Shown piece by piece: positions 1 to 8,044 of a stretch of 64,000 nt of DNA; position 1 is the first letter of the stretch; each line of letters starts with the position of its first letter. The DNA lies in NCBI RefSeq assembly GCF_017114865.1, contig NZ_JADEYH010000005.1:62001-126000 (forward strand), given 5' to 3'. The position numbers were made by a program, and so were the translations under genes. This stretch comes from Streptomyces verrucosisporus (lineage in GTDB: Bacteria; Actinomycetota; Actinomycetes; Streptomycetales; Streptomycetaceae). The notes below the pieces were generated by a model. It was not told where the DNA came from and did not search any database. It was given only the letters and a program-made list of their open reading frames with translations.

Positions 1-401
1 CCGACGGTGACCGGCTCGGCCGCCTCCCATTTGGCGCGGCGCCGCTCGGGGTCGAGCGGATGGGTGGGGGTGAGCAGCTGGACGTTCGGGCCGATCTGGA
101 CATCGGCGCCGACCGAGACGGGGGCGACATCGAGCACGACCGCTCCGAAGTTGACGAACGTACCGGGCCCGATCGTGGTCCGGTAGCCGTAGTCGACGTA
201 CAGCGGCGGGCGAACCTCGGCCCCCTCCCCCAGCCCGCCCAGCAGCTCGGCGAGCACCGCCCGGCGCGCGGCGGGGTCGGCGGCCGGCGAGGTGTTGAAC
301 CGCTCGCACCGCTCGGCCGCGCGCCGCAGGTCGGCGGCCAGTTCGGGATCGTCGGCGAGGTAGGGCTCACCGGCGAGCATGCGCTCCTTGTGGCTGGTCA
401 C
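1..401 (-). CDS. maa: Maltose O-acetyltransferase (partial, 3' end outside window)
   Basis: Acetyl-CoA-dependent sugar O-acetyltransferase of the left-handed beta-helix (hexapeptide) family, probably cytosolic and acting on maltose, glucose or similar sugars. Read on the minus strand from GTG at 401, the protein opens with the Maa N-terminal signature (SHKERMLAGEPYLADDPEL) and continues into hexapeptide-repeat sequence with the family's PPLYVDYGYRTTIG and FVNFGAVVLDVAPVSVG stretches and NVQLLTPTHPLD near the visible end. About 133 residues are present and the normal length is about 190, so the C-terminus lies beyond position 1. A GGAGGG ribosome site lies about 6 bases before the GTG. No operon partner is visible. 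Confidence 0.9.
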   Translation of the reverse strand, partial: MTSHKERMLAGEPYLADDPELAADLRRAAERCERFNTSPAADPAARRAVLAELLGGLGEGAEVRPPLYVDYGYRTTIGPGTFVNFGAVVLDVAPVSVGADVQIGPNVQLLTPTHPLDPERRRAKWEAAEPVTV

Positions 402-786
402 CGCATCCCTCCGCTCCGGTCGGCGTATCCGCTCCACCGCGCTGCGGCGCGTGCGGCACACCACCGGACTGCCCCGGAATCCCGCCGGCCTCACCACCGT
501 GTGGCGGGCGTGTCCGGAACCGGTCGGCGGCGCCCGGGTTCCGGCCCCGGCCGGCACACGGCCGCCTCCCGCCCCACCCGGCTCACCCGGACGTGCGCAC
601 GGGCCGGGATTTGGGACAACGATGGTGGCGCGGCGGCCCCTGGTGTGTGACGGTGGGGGGAGTCGCCCCGCCGTCTGGCCGGGGAGGCTCCTTTGCCCGC
701 GCCGGCCGGGCACCGCCGAACCACCCGATCCGGAAGACACCTCGGCCGGCACGAGCCGATCCACCCCGGAAGGGGGTCGAAGGGCC
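402..786. other. 385-bp non-coding gap
   Basis: This gap separates the divergent maltose acetyltransferase and STAS genes, so it must hold both promoters. I could not pick out a convincing -35/-10 pair. The least GC-rich patch is around 608-625. Reading frames through it have no family resemblance and no ribosome site. Confidence 0.5.
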
Positions 787-1098
787 ATGCGCACCCTGTC
801 AGTCGCCATCACCCGCCAACACGACACCGTCGTCCTGCATCCCCGGGGTGACGTCGACCACGACAGCGCGCCGGCCCTGACGGGCATCCTGAAGGAGATC
901 GACCAGCCCTGGCGGAGTCTGGCCGTCGACCTGTCGAGCGTCCCCTTCATGGACTCCGCCGGCCTGCACGCCCTGCTCTCCCTGGAGCGCAGCTGCCGGG
1001 ACCGCGGGGCCCCCCTGATCCTGACCGGCGTCGGTGAACAGCCCGGCAGGCTGCTGGAGCTGGTGGGTCTGGCCGGGTTCTTCACCGTTGCCCGCTGA
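787..1098 (+). CDS. STAS-domain anti-sigma factor antagonist
   Basis: Small cytosolic STAS protein of 103 residues, the RsbV/SpoIIAA type that binds and removes an anti-sigma kinase from its sigma factor. The diagnostic loop is FMDSAGLHALL, with Asp56-Ser57; Ser57 is the expected phosphorylation site. The fold-typical opening (VVLHPRGDVDHDSAPAL) is also present. The ATG at 787 is preceded by a GGAAGGGGG stretch and the upstream frame has no STAS-like sequence. An HATPase anti-sigma-type kinase begins about 107 bases downstream on the same strand, so the two are plausible partners in one switch, although the gap means they may not share a transcript. The target sigma factor cannot be told from this window. 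Confidence 0.88.
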   Translation: MRTLSVAITRQHDTVVLHPRGDVDHDSAPALTGILKEIDQPWRSLAVDLSSVPFMDSAGLHALLSLERSCRDRGAPLILTGVGEQPGRLLELVGLAGFFTVAR

Positions 1099-1204
1099 CC
1101 GCTCCCCCCTTCCCCGGCCCCGTCCCGGGCCCGCCCGCGGCAGTGGATGCGGCAGGGTGGGGCGACAGCGGCGTATGGTGTGGGAAACAGCGGGAAGACG
1201 CACT

Positions 1205-1654
1205 ATGGACACCGCTGTGTTGACTGGGGGACCGGCGATGGAACTGCTGAGCGAGGGTTTGGGGGCTCCCCATTTGCGCGCCGACTTCGACGGCCACTCC
1301 GGCACCATCGCCCAGGCACGCGACGCCGCCGACGCCTTCCTGCTGAAACTGGCGGGCACCGAACCGCCCGCCGGAGAGCGCTCACACGGCGACGTGCTGC
1401 TGGTCGTCTCCGAACTGGTCACCAACGCCGTACGCCATGCCCCCGGCCCACTCACCCTGTGCCTGGCGTTCACCGAGGGCCGCGTACAGATCACCGTCCG
1501 CGACAGCGATCCGGCCCCGCCCAGGCCCCGCCAGGCCGATCTGAACGACGGCGGGGGCGGTTTCGGCTGGTCCATCGTCGAGCGGATCGCCGACCGGCTC
1601 ACCGTCCACCCGCTGCCGGACGGCAAGGAGATCCACGCCTTCCTCCCGTGGTGA
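1205..1654 (+). CDS. HATPase anti-sigma regulatory factor (RsbW-like serine kinase)
   Basis: Protein of 149 residues with the GHKL ATP-binding fold of bacterial anti-sigma kinases. Visible motifs are the N-box (SELVTNAVRHA, Glu70 and Asn74), a G1-like Asp (VRDSDPAPP, Asp100) and a glycine-rich G2 box (GGGGFGWSIVERIAD, 117-130). Such proteins bind and hold a sigma factor and phosphorylate an antagonist; the STAS gene just upstream is the obvious candidate. There is no membrane segment, so it is cytosolic. A second start at ATG 1238 has a better ribosome site (GGGGGA, 7 bases) and would shorten it by 11 residues. Many streptomycete homologues are orphan regulators, so partner and sigma identity are inference. 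Confidence 0.86.
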   Translation: MDTAVLTGGPAMELLSEGLGAPHLRADFDGHSGTIAQARDAADAFLLKLAGTEPPAGERSHGDVLLVVSELVTNAVRHAPGPLTLCLAFTEGRVQITVRDSDPAPPRPRQADLNDGGGGFGWSIVERIADRLTVHPLPDGKEIHAFLPW

Positions 1655-1884
1655 AACCGGCCCCGGGCCTACGGGTCCTGGAAGGTCCGCTGGTCCCCTG
1701 ACCGGGCCTCCTCCCACGACCCCGCGTACGCTCCACGCACGGGTCCGTGCACGGGGGCGGCCGCCGGCCTCGGTGGTGGCGGGCCAGCTCCCCACCGGAT
1801 TCCCGAAATCCCCGCTCCCCGCCGTTTCCCTGTCGCGCCCTACGCGCACATAATGGACATATGGCGTGAAACGGAGGTTCAGTC

Positions 1885-2247
1885 ATGCTGGAAGTCAAGA
1901 CCATCGAGAAGCCGGACGAGCGGCGCGACTTCCCCCGTGGCCACCTCGAAGCCCTCCACCTCACCGGGCTGGACTTCGCCGTGGCCACGTTCGAGCCCGG
2001 CTGGCGCTGGTCGGAGTCGGTGGGCCCGATCGCCGGAACGGACAGCTGCCGGATCCACCACAACGGCTACGTGGTGAGCGGGCGGATGCGGATCCGCATG
2101 GACGACGGCCAGGAGACCGAGGTCGGGCCGGGCGACGTGTTCGTCTGCCCGCCTGGGCACGACGCCTGGACCGTCGGCGACGAGGCGGTCGTGATGTACG
2201 ACTACGCCGGCGCCATGGCGGAGGAGTACGCCAAGGCCCGGCAGTGA
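1885..2247 (+). CDS. Small cupin-domain protein
   Basis: Single-domain cupin of 120 residues. The beta-barrel core carries a two-histidine stretch (CRIHHNGYVVSGRMRI), a downstream metal-binding-like segment (PGDVFVCPPGHDAWTVGDE) and the usual inter-motif Gly/Pro turns. Acidic residues outnumber the histidines found in dioxygenase cupins, so the metal site may be weak or absent and function could be ligand binding. The start at 1885 has a GGAGG ribosome site. A CATAAT hexamer near 1850, with TTTCCC about 18 bases before it, may be the promoter. The next gene follows after 19 bases and is probably co-transcribed. No substrate can be assigned. Confidence 0.8.
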   Translation: MLEVKTIEKPDERRDFPRGHLEALHLTGLDFAVATFEPGWRWSESVGPIAGTDSCRIHHNGYVVSGRMRIRMDDGQETEVGPGDVFVCPPGHDAWTVGDEAVVMYDYAGAMAEEYAKARQ

Positions 2248-2266
2248 CCGCCGCGGGAGGATTCTC

Positions 2267-2560
2267 ATGACGTTCGTACAGCTCATCGAGTACGAGACGA
2301 CGCACGACAAGGAGATGATGGACCTCTGGGACCAGTGGATGCGGATGACGGAGGGCAAGCGGACCCTCTCCCGTGAGATCCACGGGCAGGACCGCGAGAA
2401 CTCCACCCACTACGTGGACATCGTCGAGTTCCCCTCCTACGAGCAGGCGATGAGGAACAGCGAGATGCCCGAGACGCAGCGCGTCTCCGAGCAGATCCGG
2501 GGACTGTGCAGCAAGGAGCCCCGCTTCGTGAACCTGGAGGTGGTCGACGAGAGGTCCTGA
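2267..2560 (+). CDS. Conserved small protein, dimeric alpha/beta-barrel-like
   Basis: Protein of 97 residues with the look of a ferredoxin-like dimeric barrel: an N-terminal strand FVQLIEYET, a helix with DLWDQWMRMTEGKRT, a central strand THYVDIVEFPSYEQAM, and a final strand. Proteins of this kind include monooxygenase-like and stress-response barrel proteins, but no catalytic residues are evident. It begins after a GGGAGGA ribosome site, 19 bases after the cupin gene, suggesting a two-gene operon. A GC-rich hairpin follows the stop. Function unknown. Confidence 0.7.
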   Translation: MTFVQLIEYETTHDKEMMDLWDQWMRMTEGKRTLSREIHGQDRENSTHYVDIVEFPSYEQAMRNSEMPETQRVSEQIRGLCSKEPRFVNLEVVDERS

Positions 2561-2576
2561 GTTCCCGACCGTACCG

Positions 2577-2598
2577 CCGGCGGGCCCGGGTCCGCCGG
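2577..2598 (+). terminator. Weak GC hairpin after the cupin/barrel pair
   Basis: A 7-bp inverted repeat (CCGGCGG / CCGCCGG) with an 8-base loop lies 16 bases after the stop at 2560. No U-tract follows, which is usual in Streptomyces. It is short, so this is a tentative call. Confidence 0.4.
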
Positions 2599-2671
2599 TT
2601 CTCCGTGTCCGCGTCCTCCAGGACCCACTTGCATACCGGAAAACATCTCTCCTGATTTACATGCGGGTAAA

Positions 2672-2686
2672 AGGTATTTTCTACCT
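2672..2686. promoter_or_regulatory. AGGTA-N5-TACCT dyad upstream of the multicopper oxidase
   Basis: A short inverted repeat in an unusually AT-rich patch (about 2636-2712) directly before the multicopper oxidase gene. It lies 45 bases before the ATG, where an operator or promoter element is expected. It does not match a copper-regulator box well enough for me to name a regulator. Confidence 0.35.
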
Positions 2687-2730
2687 GAACAGCCCATATA
2701 CCAGTACTTCTTTCCCGGAGAAGATCACGG

Positions 2731-4554
2731 ATGCCCCGCCATCCCGTGACCCCGAGGGAAAGACAGACCGTGGACAGAAGACGTTTCATCCAGGCGAGCT
2801 CGCTGACCGGGGGCGCGCTGCTCCTGCCCGGACCCGGTACGGCGCCGCCCGCCGCCGCCCGGGAGGCCGCCGCGCTGCCACCCCTCGACGACCCGCTCTA
2901 CCTCGAACCGATCGCCGACCCCGCCGCCGTCCCCCGGTTCACCGACCCGCTGCCCCGCCCGTCACGCGTCGACGCGCTGGGCGGAGGCGACCGGACCTTC
3001 GTGATGGGCCCGGCGCGCCAGGACCTCCTCGGCGGCGGGCTGGGCCTGACCACACCGGTTTGGGGTTTCGGAGTGCGCGGGCACCGCGGCGGCGGCCCCG
3101 CGTCCGCGGGCCCGGTCCAGGTGTCCTACCCCGGCCCGACCCTCGTGGCCCACCGGGACCGGCCCGTACGGGTGAACTGGGTCAACGGCCTGCCACACCG
3201 GCACCTGCTGCCGGTGGACACCACGGTCCACTGGGCCTTCGCCCGCACCGGCCACACCATCGAGCGCGACGGCGTGCCGTCCGTGGTGCACCTGCACGGC
3301 GGACACACCGACCCGGGCGGCGACGGCCACCCCGAAGCCTGGTACACCCCCGGCGGTGCCGTCGGGCCGCTCTTCGACGGCACGCGGCTGAGCTACGACA
3401 ACAGCCAGGAGGCCGCCGCCCTCTGGTATCACGACCACACCCTCGGCATCACCCGGCTCAACGTCTACGCCGGGCTGGTCGGCTTCTACCTCCTGCGCGA
3501 CTCGCACGAGCTCTCGCTCATCGAGGACCACCGTCTGCCCGGCGATCCGTACGAACTGGAACTGGTGGTCCAGGACCGCATGTTCCACCCGGACGGGCGG
3601 CTGGCCTATCCGGACGCCCCCTCCGACTGCCCCGGCTGGCCGGGCGGGCCCTCGGTACGGCCCGAGTTCTTCGGACAGGTCATCCTGGTCAACGGCAAGG
3701 CGTGGCCGTATCTGGACGTGGAGCCGCGCCAGTACCGGCTGCGGCTGCTCAACGGGTCGAACTCGCGCTTCTACCGGCTGTCGGCCGGCGGGGGATGGCC
3801 GTTCCCCGCCACCCTGGTCGGGACCGACCTCGGCTTCCTCCACCGGCCGCAGCCGCTGGACGGGCCGCTGGTGGTCGCCCCCGGCGAGCGGGCGGACCTG
3901 GTCGTCGACTTCCGGGGGCTGGGGGGCGAGACCCACACCCTGACCAACGACGCGCCCACGCCCTTCCCCTACGGCCGCCCCGTAGCCCCACCCGCCGACC
4001 AGGTGATGCGGTTCCGGGTGAACCGGCCCCGCGACGAGCGGATCCCCGAGCCCCGGCTGCCGCGGACGCTGCGCCGCGCCCCCTTCCGGATCTCCAGGCC
4101 CCCGGCCCGGACCCGCCGGCTGCTGCTGTCCGAGGCATCGGACGAGTTCGGCAGGATGAAGCCGCTGCTGGGCACCGCGGAGCAGGGCACGCTGGAGTGG
4201 TCCGAACCGGTCACCGAGGACCCCGGACTGCACACCTCCGAGATCTGGGAGATCTTCAACGCCACGTACGACACCCACCCGGTCCATCTGCACATGGTGC
4301 GGTTCCAGGTACTGGACCGGGCGCCGTTCAAAGCCGACCGGGACCCGGGGACCGGGGTTCTGAGCAACATCGAGATCGGGCTGCCGCAGCAGCCGGACGC
4401 CACCGAACTGGGTCCGAAGGACACCGTGTCGGCGCCGCCCTGGCGGGTCACCCGGATCAAGGCGCTCTTCGACAGGCCCGGCCTGTACGTCTGGCACTGC
4501 CACATCCTCGAGCACGAGGACCACGAGATGATGCGGAACTACCGGGTCCGCTGA
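2731..4554 (+). CDS. Tat-exported multicopper oxidase (CotA/bilirubin-oxidase-like laccase)
   Basis: Three-cupredoxin-domain multicopper oxidase of 607 residues that would oxidise phenols, bilirubin-like compounds or metals outside the membrane while reducing oxygen to water. The N-terminus has a twin-arginine signal (DRRRFIQASSLTGGALLLP). All four copper motifs are present: HLHGGH near 187, WYHDHTLG near 231, HPVHLHM near 515 and HCHILEHEDHEMM near 588; the last supplies the type-1 Cys-His pair and a Met axial ligand. Length and layout match CotA-type spore-coat laccases and phenoxazinone synthases rather than two-domain streptomycete laccases. The ATG at 2731 has GGAG 10 bases upstream; GTG 2770 would place the twin arginines closer to the start. 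A strong hairpin follows. Confidence 0.9.
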   Translation: MPRHPVTPRERQTVDRRRFIQASSLTGGALLLPGPGTAPPAAAREAAALPPLDDPLYLEPIADPAAVPRFTDPLPRPSRVDALGGGDRTFVMGPARQDLLGGGLGLTTPVWGFGVRGHRGGGPASAGPVQVSYPGPTLVAHRDRPVRVNWVNGLPHRHLLPVDTTVHWAFARTGHTIERDGVPSVVHLHGGHTDPGGDGHPEAWYTPGGAVGPLFDGTRLSYDNSQEAAALWYHDHTLGITRLNVYAGLVGFYLLRDSHELSLIEDHRLPGDPYELELVVQDRMFHPDGRLAYPDAPSDCPGWPGGPSVRPEFFGQVILVNGKAWPYLDVEPRQYRLRLLNGSNSRFYRLSAGGGWPFPATLVGTDLGFLHRPQPLDGPLVVAPGERADLVVDFRGLGGETHTLTNDAPTPFPYGRPVAPPADQVMRFRVNRPRDERIPEPRLPRTLRRAPFRISRPPARTRRLLLSEASDEFGRMKPLLGTAEQGTLEWSEPVTEDPGLHTSEIWEIFNATYDTHPVHLHMVRFQVLDRAPFKADRDPGTGVLSNIEIGLPQQPDATELGPKDTVSAPPWRVTRIKALFDRPGLYVWHCHILEHEDHEMMRNYRVR

Positions 4555-4564
4555 GCCCCGAACC

Positions 4565-4609
4565 AGCGCGGGAGGGGTCCCCCGGATTCCGGAGGGCCCC
4601 TCCCGCGCT
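4565..4609. terminator. Bidirectional terminator, 13-bp stem
   Basis: AGCGCGGGAGGGG at 4565-4577 pairs with its complement at 4597-4609. It lies between the convergent multicopper oxidase and FMN reductase genes and can serve both. Confidence 0.8.
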
Positions 4610-4636
4610 GTCCCGCCGAGGCGCTGACGCGGTCGG

Positions 4637-5197
4637 TCAGACGGCGGACGGCTCGGCGGCGGCCGAGACCCTGCCGAGGACCTCGACGAGCTGCCCGGTG
4701 ATCTCGGCGTCCTCGGCCGGGTGGGCCTCGGCGAAGCGCACGACCGAGTTGGGGATGGAGAGCTTCACGTCCTCCAGCACCCTGGCGCCCGCGATGCCCG
4801 CGGCCTTGCGGGTCTCGTCCTGCGCCCACACGCCGCCGTACTGCCCGAAGGCGGTGCCGACGACGGCCACCGGCTTGCCGGACAGGGCGCCGGCGCCGTA
4901 GGGGCGGGAGAGCCAGTCGATCGCGTTCTTCAGCACGGCCGGGATGGTGCCGTTGTACTCGGGCGAGAACAGCAGGAAGGCGTCGGCTCCGCCGGCCATC
5001 TCGCGCAGCCGCGCGGCCTCGGCGGGTACGGAGCCCTCGACGTCGACGTCCTCGTTGTAGAAGGGGACGTCGCCCAGCCCTTCGTGGACGACGATCTCGA
5101 CGCCCTCGGGGGCGTGCTTCACGGCCGCCTCGGCGAGCTGACGGTTGTGCGAGCCGGAGCGGAGGCTGCCGACGAGGGCGAGGATGCGGACGGACAT
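4637..5197 (-). CDS. NAD(P)H-dependent FMN/quinone reductase
   Basis: Flavodoxin-like reductase of 186 residues that uses NAD(P)H and bound FMN to reduce quinones, azo dyes or chromate-type electrophiles in the cytosol. The N-terminal ILALVGSLRSGSHNRQLAE is the phosphate-binding loop of the NADPH-dependent FMN reductase family. FSPEYNGTIPAVLKNAIDWLSRP is the second family signature, and VAVVGTAFGQYGGVWAQ the third. The chosen start, ATG 5197, has CAGGAGA 5 bases upstream; an upstream in-frame ATG at 5287 would read through the operators and is rejected. It is divergent from a TetR gene with two operators between, so it is probably repressed by that protein and induced by an electrophile or quinone. 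Confidence 0.92.
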   Translation of the reverse strand: MSVRILALVGSLRSGSHNRQLAEAAVKHAPEGVEIVVHEGLGDVPFYNEDVDVEGSVPAEAARLREMAGGADAFLLFSPEYNGTIPAVLKNAIDWLSRPYGAGALSGKPVAVVGTAFGQYGGVWAQDETRKAAGIAGARVLEDVKLSIPNSVVRFAEAHPAEDAEITGQLVEVLGRVSAAAEPSAV

Positions 5198-5237
5198 GGC
5201 GTCTCCTGTGGGGATCGGGGAGGGGCGGAGCAGTAAA

Positions 5238-5251
5238 CGGACCGCGGTCCG
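5238..5251. promoter_or_regulatory. TetR operator 1, perfect 14-bp palindrome
   Basis: CGGACCGCGGTCCG, fully symmetric, lies 41 bases upstream of the FMN reductase start in the divergent gap. The same core recurs at 5274. Such symmetric boxes between a TetR gene and its divergent target are standard operators. Confidence 0.8.
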
Positions 5252-5273
5252 AATGCTTTCTAGCACGCCAACC

Positions 5274-5285
5274 GGACCGTGGTCC
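5274..5285. promoter_or_regulatory. TetR operator 2, imperfect copy
   Basis: GGACCGTGGTCC differs from the core of operator 1 at one base. The centres of the two sites are 35 bp apart. It lies 32 bases before the tetR GTG, so it suits autoregulation. Confidence 0.75.
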
Positions 5286-5316
5286 ATTTTCTTCCCCGGG
5301 GAGTACGCTGAGTCCC

Positions 5317-5979
5317 GTGACTCCGATCGCGCCGCCCGACGACGAACAGGGCCACCCCGGGCAGACGGCCGAGCAGACGGCCGGTCAGCCGCTGCTGCCG
5401 CTGGCCGGCCAGACGCCTCCCATACGCGCGGACGCGGCCCGCAACCGGACGCGTCTGCTGGAGGCCGCCGCCCGGCTGGTGGCCGAGCGAGGCCCCGAGC
5501 AGCTGACCATGGAGGCCGTCGCGGCGGCCGCCTCGGTCGGCAAGGGGACCGTCTTCCGGCGCTTCGGCGACCGGGGCGGGCTGCTCATGGCCCTCCTCGA
5601 CCACTCCGAGCGCCTCTACCAGGAGTCCTTCCTCACCGGTCCCCCGCCACTGGGGCCCGGGGCACCCCCCGTACGGCGGCTGGAGGAGTTCGGTATCGCC
5701 ACGCTCAGGCACCTGGCCGCCCACCGGGCCCTGCTGCTGGCCGCCGAGCCGGAGGCGTGCAGGCGCTTCGAGCCCCCGCCCCGCCGCCTGGCTCTCACCC
5801 ACCTCACCGCGCTGCTGCGCGAGGCCGGCACCGGCGGCGACGCCGAACTGCTGGCCCACACCCTGGCGGGCCACCTGGACGTCGCGCTGCTGCACCACCT
5901 CACCGAGCGGCGCGGCATGCCGCTGGAGCGGCTGGAGGCCGGCTGGCTCGACCTGGTCGCCCGTATCACCCGCACCTGA
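5317..5979 (+). CDS. TetR-family transcriptional repressor
   Basis: DNA-binding repressor of 220 residues. After a disordered stretch of about 35 residues comes the TetR helix-turn-helix (LLEAAARLVAERG, then TMEAVAAAASVGKGTVFRRFGDRGGLL). The C-terminal helical ligand-binding domain has no recognisable ligand signature. It begins at GTG 5317, with GGGGAG 12 bases upstream as a weak ribosome site. It is divergent from the FMN/quinone reductase and the gap holds two copies of the same dyad, so it very likely represses both genes. By analogy with similar pairs, the inducer is probably a quinone or other electrophile; that is inference. Confidence 0.92.
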   Translation: MTPIAPPDDEQGHPGQTAEQTAGQPLLPLAGQTPPIRADAARNRTRLLEAAARLVAERGPEQLTMEAVAAAASVGKGTVFRRFGDRGGLLMALLDHSERLYQESFLTGPPPLGPGAPPVRRLEEFGIATLRHLAAHRALLLAAEPEACRRFEPPPRRLALTHLTALLREAGTGGDAELLAHTLAGHLDVALLHHLTERRGMPLERLEAGWLDLVARITRT

Positions 5980-6015
5980 CCCGCCGGCCGCCGGGCCGTC
6001 CCGGCCCGCACCTCC

Positions 6016-6037
6016 GAGCCCGCGCCGGCGCGGGCTC
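6016..6037. terminator. Bidirectional terminator, 22-bp palindrome
   Basis: A perfect palindrome with 10-bp arms around a central CG lies between the convergent tetR and MBL genes. It overlaps the first two bases of the MBL stop codon. Confidence 0.75.
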
Positions 6038-6668
6038 AGTGGCCCCGGTCGATCCACTCCTGGAGGTGGGGCGCCTCGGCGCCGACGGTGGTGGACTCGC
6101 CGTGGCCGGTGCGCACCACCGTCTCCGGCGGCAGGGTGAGCAGCCTGTCGCGGATGGAGTCGATGATGGTCGGGAAGTGCGAGAAGGACCGCCCCGTGGC
6201 CCCGGGGCCGCCGGCGAAGAGGGTGTCGCCGGTGAAGACCGTGCCCAGCGCCGGGGCGTACAGGCAGACCGCGCCGGGCGCGTGGCCGGGGGTGTGCAGC
6301 ACCGTCAGCCCGGTCCCGGCGACGGTGAGCGTCCGGCCGTCGGCCAGTTCCCCGTCCGGTGCCCGGCCGGGGTGGGTCAGGTCCCACAGCGGCCGGTCGT
6401 CGGGGTGGAGGAGGACGGGCGCGCCGGTGGCCTCGGCCAGGGCCGGGGCGGCGCCGATGTGGTCGTCGTGGGCGTGGGTGCACACGATGGCGGTCAGCCG
6501 CCGCCCGCCCAGCGCGCGGGCGATGGCGTCGGCGTCGTGGGCGGCGTCGACGACCAGCGCCTCGTCCTCGTCGCCGACGATCCAGACGTTGTTGTCCACC
6601 TCCCAGGTGCCGCCGTCCAGGGAGAAAGTGCCGGAGGTGGTCAGGTGGTCCACGCGTACGGTGCTCAC
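6036..6668 (-). CDS. MBL-fold hydrolase, putative S-formylmycothiol (thioester) hydrolase
   Basis: Metallo-beta-lactamase-fold hydrolase of 210 residues, similar in size to glyoxalase-II-like thioester hydrolases. The metal motif THAHDDHIG (HxHxDH) is intact, with later ligands in [15 protein letters not shown] and a C-terminal TGHGEST. Its GTG start overlaps the stop of the mycothiol-dependent formaldehyde dehydrogenase by 4 bases, so translation is coupled. In actinobacteria such MBL genes habitually follow this dehydrogenase and are thought to hydrolyse the S-formylmycothiol product. That role is inferred from the pairing, not shown by residues. Confidence 0.85.
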   Translation of the reverse strand: MSTVRVDHLTTSGTFSLDGGTWEVDNNVWIVGDEDEALVVDAAHDADAIARALGGRRLTAIVCTHAHDDHIGAAPALAEATGAPVLLHPDDRPLWDLTHPGRAPDGELADGRTLTVAGTGLTVLHTPGHAPGAVCLYAPALGTVFTGDTLFAGGPGATGRSFSHFPTIIDSIRDRLLTLPPETVVRTGHGESTTVGAEAPHLQEWIDRGH

Positions 6669-7750
6669 AGGACCACCACCGAGCGCAGCACGTCGCCGGC
6701 CACCATGCGGTCGAACGACTCCCCCACCCCGTCCAGCGCGATGGTCTCGCTGACGAACGCGTCCAGGTCCAGCCGGCCCTGGAGGTGGAGGTCGATGAGC
6801 ATGGGGAAGTCGCGGGAGGGCAGGCAGTCGCCGTACCAGGAGGACTTCAGCGCCCCGCCGCGCCCGAAGACGTCCAGCAGCGGCAGCTCCAGCCTCATCT
6901 CGGGGGTGGGCACCCCCACCAGCACCACCGTCCCGGCCAGGTCCCGGGCGTAGAAGGCCTGCCGGTAGGTCTCGGGAACGCCGACGGCGTCGATGACCAC
7001 GTCCGCGCCGAACCCTCCGGTCAGCTCCCGCACCGCCTCCACCGGGTCACTCTCGCGGGAGTCGACGGTGTGGGTGGCGCCCAGCTTCCGGGCGGTGGCC
7101 AGCTTGCGGTCGTCGATGTCGACGGCGATGACCCGCGAGGCCCCGGCCAGGTTGGCGCCCATCACCGCCGCTCCGCCCACCCCGCCGCAGCCGATGACGG
7201 CCACGCTGTCGCCGCGCCGGACGTTCCCGGTGTTCAGCGCGGCGCCGAGGCCGGCCATCACACCGCAGCCCAGCAGGCCGGCGACGGCCGGTGACACGGC
7301 CGGGTCGACCTTGGTGCACTGCCCGGCGTGGACCAGGGTCTTGTCCGCGAACGCCCCGATGCCCAGTGCGGCGGTCAGCTCGGTGCCGTCCTCCAGCGTC
7401 ATCTTCCGCGCGGCGTTGTGGGTGGCGAAGCAGTACCAGGGGCGCCCGCGGCGGCAGGCGCGGCACTGTCCGCACACCGCCCGCCAGTTCAGGACCACGA
7501 AGTCGCCGGGTTCCACCTCGGTCACGCCCTCGCCGACCGCCTCCACCACGCCCGCGGCCTCGTGCCCCAGCATGAACGGGAAGTCGTCGGAGATGCCGCC
7601 CTGGCGGTAGTGCAGGTCGGTGTGGCACACCCCGCACGCCTGCACCTTCACCACCGCCTCGCCGGGGCCGGGGTCGGGTACCACGACCGTCTCGACGGTG
7701 ACCGGCTCGTTCTTCCGCCGGGCGATGACCGCCCGCACCTTCTGTGACAC
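6665..7750 (-). CDS. mscR: S-(hydroxymethyl)mycothiol dehydrogenase
   Basis: Zinc-dependent, NAD-linked class III alcohol dehydrogenase of 361 residues that oxidises the formaldehyde-mycothiol adduct (and probably S-nitrosomycothiol) in the cytosol. Catalytic zinc ligands are visible in [11 protein letters not shown] and [10 protein letters not shown]; the structural zinc site is the four-cysteine loop [15 protein letters not shown]. The cofactor loop is [15 protein letters not shown], followed by the acidic [10 protein letters not shown] that favours NAD. The sequence agrees with mycothiol-dependent formaldehyde dehydrogenases over its length. GTG 7750 has AGGAGAGGC 9 bases upstream. It is the first gene of a two-gene operon with the overlapping MBL hydrolase. 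Expression is probably formaldehyde- or thiol-stress-linked, but I see no operator. Confidence 0.93.
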   Translation of the reverse strand: MSQKVRAVIARRKNEPVTVETVVVPDPGPGEAVVKVQACGVCHTDLHYRQGGISDDFPFMLGHEAAGVVEAVGEGVTEVEPGDFVVLNWRAVCGQCRACRRGRPWYCFATHNAARKMTLEDGTELTAALGIGAFADKTLVHAGQCTKVDPAVSPAVAGLLGCGVMAGLGAALNTGNVRRGDSVAVIGCGGVGGAAVMGANLAGASRVIAVDIDDRKLATARKLGATHTVDSRESDPVEAVRELTGGFGADVVIDAVGVPETYRQAFYARDLAGTVVLVGVPTPEMRLELPLLDVFGRGGALKSSWYGDCLPSRDFPMLIDLHLQGRLDLDAFVSETIALDGVGESFDRMVAGDVLRSVVVL

Positions 7751-8044
7751 GTCTTCGCAGCCTCTCCTGTGGACGGAGTCTCCGGGCCCGCCTCGGCGGC
7801 GGGCCCGAGTCCACCGCTACCCCGAACCTCCCCCGCCGACCCGCCGCACGGCCGGGGGTGTCCCCATGGCCGGGCTTCGGGAGGAGCCGTAGCCTCGTCC
7901 CGTGACGGGCCCGGCCGGGCCGCGACCGGAGAAGGCCGGCGGGTCGGCGGACCCGCCGGACGGACGGCCGCGGTGCTGTAGTGTTGCCGCTCCGCAACGC
8001 AGTGCGACGCGAGGGGGTGGGACCGGTCGACGCCAGGTCAGGCA
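7751..8044. other. Divergent intergenic region with a GTTGC-N6-GCAAC dyad
   Basis: Non-coding gap between the mycothiol dehydrogenase and the methyltransferase. A dyad, GTTGC at 7983-7987 and GCAAC at 7994-7998, sits beside a possible extended -10 (TGTAGTGTT, near 7977), so transcription of the rightward gene may start around 7985-7995 and be controlled there. I see nothing else definite. Confidence 0.4.

Noticed and set aside
2661..4901. Arg/Pro-rich plus-strand frame over the multicopper oxidase
   Set aside because: Out-of-frame shadow of the oxidase. The alternative register shows all copper motifs in order.
5198..5287. Longer N-terminus of the FMN reductase from an upstream ATG
   Set aside because: It would translate through both TetR operators and add 30 residues before the family's standard start, while ATG 5197 has a clear ribosome site.
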